Assembly: GCA_014218215.1 (NCBI GenBank)
Contig: CP043652.1
Location: 1,364,001 to 1,428,000 of the forward strand
Length of the DNA stretch: 64,000 nucleotides
Source: Geodermatophilaceae bacterium NBWT11
GTDB lineage: Bacteria; Actinomycetota; Actinomycetes; Mycobacteriales; Geodermatophilaceae
Reading direction: 5' to 3'
Part shown: positions 57,237 through 64,000 of the stretch, piece by piece
Layout of the letters: the number at the start of each line of letters is the position of its first letter
How positions within the stretch are numbered: position 1 is the stretch's first letter
The notes under the pieces: model-generated
The model's input: only the letters and a program-made list of their open reading frames with translations
What the model was told of the DNA's origin: nothing
Databases searched by the model: none
Program-made: the position numbers and the translations under genes

Positions 57237-58664
57237 TCAGGCCGGTGCGGCCGCGGCGACCGGGTCCAGAGCCGGCCCCTGGGGCACCCGGGCCACGAGC
57301 GACTCGGGCAGCGCCAGCGCCTCGACGTCGGCGTACCCGAGGGTCGCGGCGACCTCGTCGTCGGGGACGGCGAACCGCCGTCCGTCGTCGGTCACCAGGA
57401 ACAACGGGCCGGTGCCGGCGGTGGCAGAGGACAGCGACCGGACCAGCGCCCCGCCGCCCGGGGGGACGACGACGGCGTCGGCGAGCACCGTGCCCTCGGA
57501 GCTGCGCTGGGGGGTGTCCGCCGCGGCGGCGGTGTCCACCTCGGCGCCCAGGGACACCCGGGCGGGCTCCTGGGCACCGGCGAAGGCCGCGCACAACGTC
57601 GTGCTCTCCGACGACGGGTCGGCGACCGGGGGCTGCTCCGCCGGGGGGTCGGCCGAGGTCGGCTCGGGCAGGGCCACCCGGTCGGTGGCGTTGGCCTCGG
57701 CCGCGGACAGCGGCAGCGCCTCGGGCCGGGCGCCGCCGTAGACGCTGCCCTGGATGTCCGGGTCGGCGAGCAGGAGCGTCGACTGGACCTGGGTGATCTC
57801 GACGATCGCGTCGACGTCCACCTGGTAGTACTGCTCGTCGCCGTTGGGCGACTGCACGACCCGGACCTGGCCGACGACGCCCCCGGGGACGGCGGACGAG
57901 GGCTGCCCCCGGTCGGCGACCGGCTCCGGGGCCAGCGCACGCCCCTCGGGGAGCCCGTCCAGCCACGCCGTGCCGACCTGCACCTGGGGCTCGTCGCGCA
58001 GGACCAGGCCCTCGAGCAGCACCTGCTCGTCGGGCACCGGGAACTGCCGACCGCCCCAGACGACGTGCAGCGTGCCGTCCTCGACGTCCCGGACCAGCAC
58101 CATGGCCTCGCCCAGCTCGGCACCGCCGCGGGCGCCGCCGCCGACCAGCAACGCGGTGCGCGGCTCGGTCTCCCCGCTGCTGAGCTCCACCGGGGCGGCG
58201 CACAGGGTCCACGGGTCGGCCGAGACGGCGTCCGCCGGGGGCAGGGAGTCCGGCCCGCCGACGATCCCCAGCCGCTGACCGCGGGGGGCGTCGCCCAGCG
58301 ACTCCCGGGACACCGACACGGTCTCCGTGGTGCCGGCCAGGAGCACGGCCGAGGCGTAGTCGGTCACCGGGTGCAGGGCGAAGTCACCCCCTGCGCCCTC
58401 GAGCCAGACGTAGCGCGCCCCGGTGCCCTCCTCCACGAGGACGGCACCGGACTCCTGCCACGAGGTGTTGCCCCCGGGCCGGATCACGCCGATCACCCCG
58501 GTGACCGCCAGGGACAGCACGGCGACCATCACCCCGGCGAACACCGCGCCGGTCGAGCGCTTCAGCGGGTCCTGGGCCGGGTCGGTCTCCCGCAGCACCA
58601 GCCCGGAGACGACGCGACGGACGAGGAACTGGTAGCTCTGGTAGAGGTCCCGGCGACTGGCCAC
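57237..58664 (-). CDS. eccB: Type VII secretion protein EccB
   Basis: A 475-aa protein starting at the GTG at 58664. The cytoplasmic N-terminus, ASRRDLYQSYQFLVRRVVSG, is the EccB signature. One membrane helix (about 41-62) and a large periplasmic domain follow, with repeated beta structure and two Cys (WTLCAAPVE, TTLCAAFAG) likely to form the conserved disulfide. It is part of the core ESX membrane complex with EccC and EccD. It starts four bases after eccD. Confidence 0.93.
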   Translation of the reverse strand: MASRRDLYQSYQFLVRRVVSGLVLRETDPAQDPLKRSTGAVFAGVMVAVLSLAVTGVIGVIRPGGNTSWQESGAVLVEEGTGARYVWLEGAGGDFALHPVTDYASAVLLAGTTETVSVSRESLGDAPRGQRLGIVGGPDSLPPADAVSADPWTLCAAPVELSSGETEPRTALLVGGGARGGAELGEAMVLVRDVEDGTLHVVWGGRQFPVPDEQVLLEGLVLRDEPQVQVGTAWLDGLPEGRALAPEPVADRGQPSSAVPGGVVGQVRVVQSPNGDEQYYQVDVDAIVEITQVQSTLLLADPDIQGSVYGGARPEALPLSAAEANATDRVALPEPTSADPPAEQPPVADPSSESTTLCAAFAGAQEPARVSLGAEVDTAAAADTPQRSSEGTVLADAVVVPPGGGALVRSLSSATAGTGPLFLVTDDGRRFAVPDDEVAATLGYADVEALALPESLVARVPQGPALDPVAAAAPA

Positions 58665-58668
58665 CGGG

Positions 58669-60063
58669 TCAGCCGTACAGCCCGCGGACGTAGCCGTACA
58701 GGCCCACGACCACACAGACGGTGGGGATCACGGCCAGGACGACCAGCACGTCGAGGACGTCGGCCAGCCGGCCGACGTAGGGGCCGGGGGTGCGGTCCCG
58801 GTAGACCAGACCGGAGACCAGGACGACGGCGGCGGCCACGACGAGCACCGGCAGCACCACCGCGATCCGGGTCCCGGGCTCCAGGCCCACCGCCGCGGCG
58901 ACGGCCAGCAGCAGCAGACCGCCGGCCCCGCCGGCGAGGAGCGGCAGCCGGTGTCGCAGGGCCGGGAAGAGCCGGGCGCGCAGCAGACCCGCCACGGCGA
59001 CGAGGGCGACCAGCACCAGCGCCGACGTCCGGCCGCTGCCCACCAGCAGGACCGCGGCGAGCACGGAGGTGAGCGCCCCACCCCCGAGCATCCCGGTCAG
59101 CAGCTCGTCGGAGCGGCGGACCCGGGCCAGGACCCGGGCCCGGGACACCGGCGGCGGGTCGGCGAGCAGGTCCTCGGTGGTCGAGGGCAGCGTGGGCACC
59201 GGCAGCCCGCCGAGCCGGATGCTCAGCAGCGGCACCAGCGGGGTGACGGCGACGACCACCGCGGTGGTGATCGCAGCCGCGTCCACCGCGTCCACCGCGT
59301 CGGTGCGGGCCACGAGCGCGCCGAGCAGACCGCTCAGGCCGACCACCACGCCACCGACGGCGTACTGCGTGCGCCCGGCCACCCCGACCAGGGCGAGCAC
59401 CGAGGCCACCACGAGCGCCACCGACCCGCTGAGCACCTGGGCCGGGGACACCGCGCCCAGGGGCAGGTCGCCGAGCCCGACGACCACTCCGCCCGCGGCC
59501 GCGCCCGCGGTGCCCACGACCGAGAGCGCCGTGCCGGCGTCGGCGTCGGCGGCGACCCGGGACACCACGACCCCGCCAGCCACGGCGAGCAGCCCGACGC
59601 CGAGCAGGAGCAGGCCCGGCAGCGTCCAGGACGGCCCGGTGGTGAGCAGCAGACCGACCGCGACCAGCAGGGCGGCCGTCGACCCGGCCACCCCGGCACG
59701 GCGGGTGGCCGCGCTCCCCCACGTCCGGCTCTGCGCCCGGGCGTCGGTGGCGATGGCGTCGACGACGTCGTCGTAGTCCAGTTCGGGCCACTCGGCCTGA
59801 CGGGGCAGCAGGTGCAGCACCTCGCCGTCCCGCAGCTCCTGGGCGGCCAGGGAGCGGGCGGAGTCGACGAGCGTGCCGTCCGAGCGCCGCAGGACCCAGC
59901 CGCCGTGGTCCTGGCCCTCGTCGGCCAGCCCCTCACCGGCGTTGCGCAGCACCGCGGGCAGGAGCTCGGCCACCGGCACGGACTCCGGCAACGCCACGTC
60001 GATCCGTCGCCGTGGGGCGGCCACGGTCACCCGGGCGAGCCCACCTCCGACCGCACGCGTCAC
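58669..60063 (-). CDS. eccD: Type VII secretion integral membrane protein EccD
   Basis: A 464-aa protein starting at the GTG at 60063. A ubiquitin-like N-terminal domain (ARVTVAAPRRRIDVALPESV, LRDGEVLHLLPRQAEWPELD) is followed by eleven or so membrane helices rich in Val/Leu/Gly. The PPPVSRARVLARVRRSDELL loop lies mid-protein. Length and topology are those of EccD, the channel-lining barrel of the ESX complex. It is divergent from eccC across ~160-175 nt and upstream of eccB. Confidence 0.93.
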   Translation of the reverse strand: MTRAVGGGLARVTVAAPRRRIDVALPESVPVAELLPAVLRNAGEGLADEGQDHGGWVLRRSDGTLVDSARSLAAQELRDGEVLHLLPRQAEWPELDYDDVVDAIATDARAQSRTWGSAATRRAGVAGSTAALLVAVGLLLTTGPSWTLPGLLLLGVGLLAVAGGVVVSRVAADADAGTALSVVGTAGAAAGGVVVGLGDLPLGAVSPAQVLSGSVALVVASVLALVGVAGRTQYAVGGVVVGLSGLLGALVARTDAVDAVDAAAITTAVVVAVTPLVPLLSIRLGGLPVPTLPSTTEDLLADPPPVSRARVLARVRRSDELLTGMLGGGALTSVLAAVLLVGSGRTSALVLVALVAVAGLLRARLFPALRHRLPLLAGGAGGLLLLAVAAAVGLEPGTRIAVVLPVLVVAAAVVLVSGLVYRDRTPGPYVGRLADVLDVLVVLAVIPTVCVVVGLYGYVRGLYG

Positions 60064-60238
60064 CGCTCGCCCACCCGTCCGTCTCGACCCGACCCGACCC
60101 ACGGGACCCGTCCGGGGGGTCGTCCCCCGCCCGGCGCGCCCATACGATACGGATCGGTCGGCACCCGGCCCGTCGTGGCACACCGCACCCAGGCACACAC
60201 GCAGCAGGGACCGAGGAGGTCGCGCCATCAGCACGGTC

Positions 60239-63200
60239 GTGCTCCGCCGCCAGCCCCGCCGGGACGCCCCCGAGCTCCCCTCGGGCGAGGTCGTCCTGGA
60301 CCCGCCCCCGGAGATCCCCGACGCCGGCGGCCGCAAGTGGACCCAGATGCTGATGATGCTGCCGATGCTGGCCGGTGCCGGGGCGATGATGCTGATGTTC
60401 TCCGGCGGCCGCGGCGGCCCGCTCGGCTACGTGGCCGGGGGCCTGTTCGGCGTCTCGGCGCTGGGCATGGTCGCCATGGGCTTCATCAACGGCGGTGGCG
60501 GCGGCAAGAAGGAGATGGCCGCCAACCGGCGCGCCTACATGCGCCACCTGTCCCTGCAGCGCCGTTCGGTGCGCCGGACGGCGGCGCAGCAGCGCGAGGC
60601 GATGCTCTACCGGCACCCCGAGCCCGACCAGCTGTGGGTGACCGCGGCCAGCCACCGCCTGTGGGAACGCCGGGCCGAGCACGCCGACTTCGGCGTCGTC
60701 CGCATCGGCCGCGGCCCGCAGGCGCTGGCCACCCCCGTCGTCCCCCCGCAGACCCGCCCGCTCGACGAGCTCGAGCCGCTGTGCGCCAGCGCGCTGCGCC
60801 GCTTCGTCCTCACCTACTCCACCGTCCCCGAGCTACCGGTCGCGATGGCGGTGAACGGGTTCTCCCGGGTGCACCTGGTGGGCCCGCGCGAGCGCACCCG
60901 CGCCCTGGTCCGCGCGGTGATCGGGCAGCTGGCCGTGCACCACAGCCCGGACGACGTGCTGGTCGCCGTCGTCGCCGGGACCGAGGAGCGCCCCGGCTGG
61001 GAGTGGGCCAAGTGGCTCCCGCACGGCCTGCACCCCGAGCGCACCGACGCCCTGGGCAAGCTGCGCCTGGTCACCCCGACCGTGCCGGCGCTGGAGGCGA
61101 TGCTGGACGACCTGCTCGCCGTCCGGCCGCGGTTCAACCCCGCCGGGGCCACCGCGCAGGTCGCCGGTGCCCACGTGGTCGTGGTGCTCGACGGCGGCGA
61201 CGTCGCCGGGTCCAGCCACCTGATGAGCGACGGCGGCGTCGAGGGCGTCACCGTGCTGGACCTGTCCACGCCCCCGCCGCGGCTGCTGGACCGCGGCACG
61301 CTGGTGCTCGAGGTCGACGAGACCGGGCGGATGCGCAGCCGCACCACCGACGGCGCCGCGGAGATCGGCCGGGCCGACGAGCTGGCCGCACCGCTGGCCG
61401 AGGCACTGGCCCGCCAGCTGTCGCCGTTCCGGCTGTCGGCCGGCGCGCGCGGTGAGCAGGCGATGAGCACCGCCATGGGCCTGGCGGACCTGCTCGACAT
61501 CTCCGACCCCTTCACCTACGACGTGGCAGCCGGCTGGGCCCCGCGCCCCAACCGGGACCTGCTGCGCGTGCCGATCGGCATCGGCCCCGACGGCTCGCCG
61601 ATCGAGCTGGACATCAAGGAGTCCGCCCAGGACGGGATGGGCCCGCACGGCCTGCTGGTCGGCGCGACCGGGTCGGGCAAGTCCGAGCTGCTGCGCACCC
61701 TGGTGCTCGGCCTGGCCGTCACCCACGACTCCGAGACGCTGAACTTCGTCCTGGTCGACTTCAAGGGCGGCGCGACCTTCACCAAGCTGGACCGGTTGCC
61801 GCACACCAGCGCCGTCATCACCAACCTGGCCGACGAGCTGCCCCTGGTCGACCGCATGGTCGACGCCATCAACGGCGAGCTGCTGCGCCGGCAGGAGCTG
61901 CTCCGCTCGGCGGGCAACTACAGCTCGCTGCGCGACTACGAGCGGGCCCGCACCTCCGGGGTTCCGCTGGCCCCGATGCCGACGCTGCTGATCATCTGCG
62001 ACGAGTTCAGCGAGCTGCTCAGCGCCAAGCCCGACTTCATCGACCTCTTCGTGCAGATCGGCCGGGTGGGCCGTTCCCTCGGCGTCCACCTGCTGCTGGC
62101 CAGCCAGCGACTGGAGGAGGGGCGGCTCCGCGGCCTGGACACCCACCTGTCCTACCGGATCGGGCTGCGCACCAACTCGGCGATGGAGAGCCGGGTCGTG
62201 CTGTCGGCCCCGGACGCCTACGAGCTGCCGCGCGCGCCGGGTCACGGGTACGTCAAGTTCGGCACCGAGGCGCTGGAGCGCTTCCGCGCGGCCTACGTGT
62301 CGGGCACCTACAAGCGGCAGAGCGAGCGCGGTGAGGTGAAGGCCGCCGAGGGCCCGACCGTGCACGCCTACGACACCCAGTACCTGGCCCCACCGGTGAC
62401 CACGGTCGACCCGGACGAGCCCGCCGCCACCGACGACGACAGCGTCGGGGAGAGCCTGCTCGACGTGCTCGTCGAGCGGCTGGAGGGCCGCGGCGCCCCG
62501 GCGCACGAGGTGTGGCTGCCCCCGCTGGCCGAGCCCGCCACGCTGGACCAGCTGCTGCCCGCGCTGGTGGCCCACGACGACCGGGGCTGCACCGTCGACG
62601 CCCCGGACCTGTGGGGGACGCTGCGCGCCCACGTCGGGATCGTCGACAAGCCGCTGGAGCAGCGCCGCGACCCGCTGGTGCTGGACCTGTCCGGTTCCGG
62701 TGGCCACCTGGCCGTGGTCGGTGGACCGCAGTCGGGCAAGAGCACGGCGCTGCGGTCGCTCGTCGCGAGCATGTCGCTGACCCACACCCCGCGCGAGGTG
62801 CAGTTCTACTGCCTGGACTTCGGCGGCGGGACGCTGTCCAGCCTGGCCGAGCTGCCGCACGTGGGCACCGTCTCCTCCCGTGCGGACGGCGACCAGGTGC
62901 GGCGCACCATCGCCGAGCTGCAGGGCCTGCTCGCCCACCGGGAGGCCCGCTTCGGCCGCGAGCGCATCGACGGCATGGGCACCTACCGGCGCCGACTCCG
63001 CTCGGGGCAGGTCTCCGACGACCCCTACGGCGACGTCTTCCTCGTCGTCGACGGCTGGCTCACCGTGCGCAACGAGTTCGAGGAGCTCGAGCCGGTCATC
63101 ACCGACCTCGCCAGCCGGGGTCTGTCCTACGGCATCCACGTGGTGGTCTCGGCCGGGCGCTGGATGGACCTGCGCCCCGCCATCCGCGACCTCTTCGGCA

Positions 63201-64000
63201 CCCGGCTCGAGCTGCGGCTGGGCGACCCCAGCGACTCGGTGCTGGACCGGCGGACCGCGGTCAACGTGCCCGCCGAGACCCCGGGCCGGGGGATCACCCC
63301 CGAGAAGCTGCACCTGCTCACCGCGCTGCCCCGCATCGACGGCGAGCAGTCCGTCGAGGACCTGGCCGACGGCGTCGCCGGTCTGGTCGACGAGGTCAAG
63401 ACCCGCTGGCAGGGCCCGGCCGCTCCCGGCGTCCGACTGCTGCCCGCGCTGGTCGAGCACAGCTCGCTGCTGAGCGACCCCAACCTGGGCATCGCGATCG
63501 GGCTGACCGAGAACGACCTGTCCACGGTGCACCTGGACCTCTCCAGCGAGCCGCACCTGGTCGTGTTCGGCGACGCCGAGTCGGGCAAGAGCGCGTTCCT
63601 GCGGACCTTCGCCCGCCGCCTGGTCGAGGAGCGGTCGGCCTACGACGTCCGGGTGCTCACGCTGGACTTCCGGCGCTCGCTGCTGGGCGTCGTCGAGGGC
63701 GAGCACAGCATCGGCTACGGCACGTCGGCGCCGATGGCGCGGGACATGATCGCCGAGGTCGCCGAGGTGATGCGCAGTCGCCTGCCCGGCCCGGACGTGA
63801 CCGCGGCCCAACTGCGCGACCGCAGCTGGTGGGACGGCCCCGAGCTCTACCTGGTCATCGACGACTTCGACCTGGTGGCCGCGAGCAACCCCAACCCGCT
63901 GCTCCCCCTGGTCGACTTCCTGGCGCAGGGGCGGGACGTCGGGCTGCACGTGGTGCTCACCCGGCGCAGCGGTGGCGCCGGCCGGGCCCAGTTCGAGCCG
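60239..64000 (+). CDS. eccC: Type VII secretion ATPase EccC, partial at window end
   Basis: At least 1,254 codons, open to the end of the window. The first canonical start is the GTG at 60239. However, similarity to typical EccC starts (STVVLRRQPRRDAPELPSGE) and GAGGAGG at 60213-60219 point to the ATC at 60227 as the ancestral start position. Two membrane helices lie near residues 35-75. Three FtsK/SpoIIIE ATPase domains follow: GATGSGKSELLRTL with IICDEFSELL, GGPQSGKSTALRSL with FLVVDGW, and GDAESGKSAFLRTF with LVIDDFD. The first domain has an intact Walker pair; the second has a weaker Walker B. It is the motor and substrate receptor of the ESX system, with EccCa and EccCb fused. Confidence 0.95.
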   Translation, partial: MLRRQPRRDAPELPSGEVVLDPPPEIPDAGGRKWTQMLMMLPMLAGAGAMMLMFSGGRGGPLGYVAGGLFGVSALGMVAMGFINGGGGGKKEMAANRRAYMRHLSLQRRSVRRTAAQQREAMLYRHPEPDQLWVTAASHRLWERRAEHADFGVVRIGRGPQALATPVVPPQTRPLDELEPLCASALRRFVLTYSTVPELPVAMAVNGFSRVHLVGPRERTRALVRAVIGQLAVHHSPDDVLVAVVAGTEERPGWEWAKWLPHGLHPERTDALGKLRLVTPTVPALEAMLDDLLAVRPRFNPAGATAQVAGAHVVVVLDGGDVAGSSHLMSDGGVEGVTVLDLSTPPPRLLDRGTLVLEVDETGRMRSRTTDGAAEIGRADELAAPLAEALARQLSPFRLSAGARGEQAMSTAMGLADLLDISDPFTYDVAAGWAPRPNRDLLRVPIGIGPDGSPIELDIKESAQDGMGPHGLLVGATGSGKSELLRTLVLGLAVTHDSETLNFVLVDFKGGATFTKLDRLPHTSAVITNLADELPLVDRMVDAINGELLRRQELLRSAGNYSSLRDYERARTSGVPLAPMPTLLIICDEFSELLSAKPDFIDLFVQIGRVGRSLGVHLLLASQRLEEGRLRGLDTHLSYRIGLRTNSAMESRVVLSAPDAYELPRAPGHGYVKFGTEALERFRAAYVSGTYKRQSERGEVKAAEGPTVHAYDTQYLAPPVTTVDPDEPAATDDDSVGESLLDVLVERLEGRGAPAHEVWLPPLAEPATLDQLLPALVAHDDRGCTVDAPDLWGTLRAHVGIVDKPLEQRRDPLVLDLSGSGGHLAVVGGPQSGKSTALRSLVASMSLTHTPREVQFYCLDFGGGTLSSLAELPHVGTVSSRADGDQVRRTIAELQGLLAHREARFGRERIDGMGTYRRRLRSGQVSDDPYGDVFLVVDGWLTVRNEFEELEPVITDLASRGLSYGIHVVVSAGRWMDLRPAIRDLFGTRLELRLGDPSDSVLDRRTAVNVPAETPGRGITPEKLHLLTALPRIDGEQSVEDLADGVAGLVDEVKTRWQGPAAPGVRLLPALVEHSSLLSDPNLGIAIGLTENDLSTVHLDLSSEPHLVVFGDAESGKSAFLRTFARRLVEERSAYDVRVLTLDFRRSLLGVVEGEHSIGYGTSAPMARDMIAEVAEVMRSRLPGPDVTAAQLRDRSWWDGPELYLVIDDFDLVAASNPNPLLPLVDFLAQGRDVGLHVVLTRRSGGAGRAQFEP

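Noticed and set aside
60141-60151. ATACGATAC as a shared -10 element for eccC and eccD
   Set aside because: It reads as a plausible -10 on both strands, but no -35 at suitable spacing was found, so it is not listed as a promoter.
60833-63949. 1,038-codon minus-strand frame opposite eccC
   Set aside because: Its translation is Val/Gly/Gln/Arg-rich shadow sequence, while the plus strand encodes clear FtsK/SpoIIIE motifs.

Overview
This 64 kb window is very GC-rich, with strong G/C bias at third codon positions, frequent GTG starts and many GTGA/ATGA stop-start overlaps. It carries an ESX-type (type VII) secretion locus, mycosin, a CpnT-like toxin and a beta-ketoadipate cluster. Together these point to a free-living actinobacterium, plausibly of the Geodermatophilaceae type; the family assignment is an inference. 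No integrase, transposase, CRISPR array or rRNA operon was seen.

Layout. (1) 1-6.3 kb, minus strand: a predicted NTP-dependent conflict module, made of a trypco2 protein, a 1,678-aa trypsin-like/P-loop NTPase and a GIY-YIG nuclease with a RAMA/DUF4357-like tail. (2) 7-14.6 kb: housekeeping and envelope genes (a membrane GT2 glycosyltransferase, a lipoprotein, VanZ-like and GtrA-like proteins, WrbA, a membrane metallophosphoesterase, two lipoproteins, a hemerythrin). (3) 14.7-15.0 kb: tRNA-Glu, tRNA-Asp and tRNA-Phe. (4) 15.1-20.7 kb: a translationally coupled electron-transfer operon (small serine-tailed membrane protein, ApbE, ferric-reductase-like membrane protein, NuoF-like protein, ferredoxin) that runs into an OmpR-type two-component system, followed by a STAS protein. 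(5) 21.2-27.4 kb: six glycosyltransferases overlapping head to tail on the minus strand. (6) 27.8-29.6 kb: a proline/glycine/glutamine-rich membrane-anchored protein. (7) 29.6-35.7 kb: pcaHGBDC, a divergent IclR regulator and pobA, which take 4-hydroxybenzoate through protocatechuate to 3-oxoadipate. (8) 35.7-38.7 kb: small hypothetical genes, including an SSI-like lipoprotein. (9) 38.7-41.2 kb: four tandem, overlapping ~200-aa paralogues of unknown role.

(10) 41.2-64 kb: the type VII locus. eccC (running off the window), eccD, eccB and two small Esx-like proteins form the machine. mycP appears to be a pseudoprotease. A YbaB-like gene, a glycine-rich WXG-like protein and a CpnT-like polymorphic toxin follow on the minus strand. 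Downstream of the toxin N-terminus is an unusual array in which at least six toxin-like modules share one uninterrupted 9.1 kb frame. Seven small immunity-type genes, each with its own ribosome binding site, sit in other frames between them. The toxin N-terminus is out of frame with this array at a block of twelve perfect 12-nt repeats. This array is the most novel feature of the window.

Several gene ends, mostly convergent junctions, carry exceptionally long perfect palindromes that probably act as bidirectional terminators.
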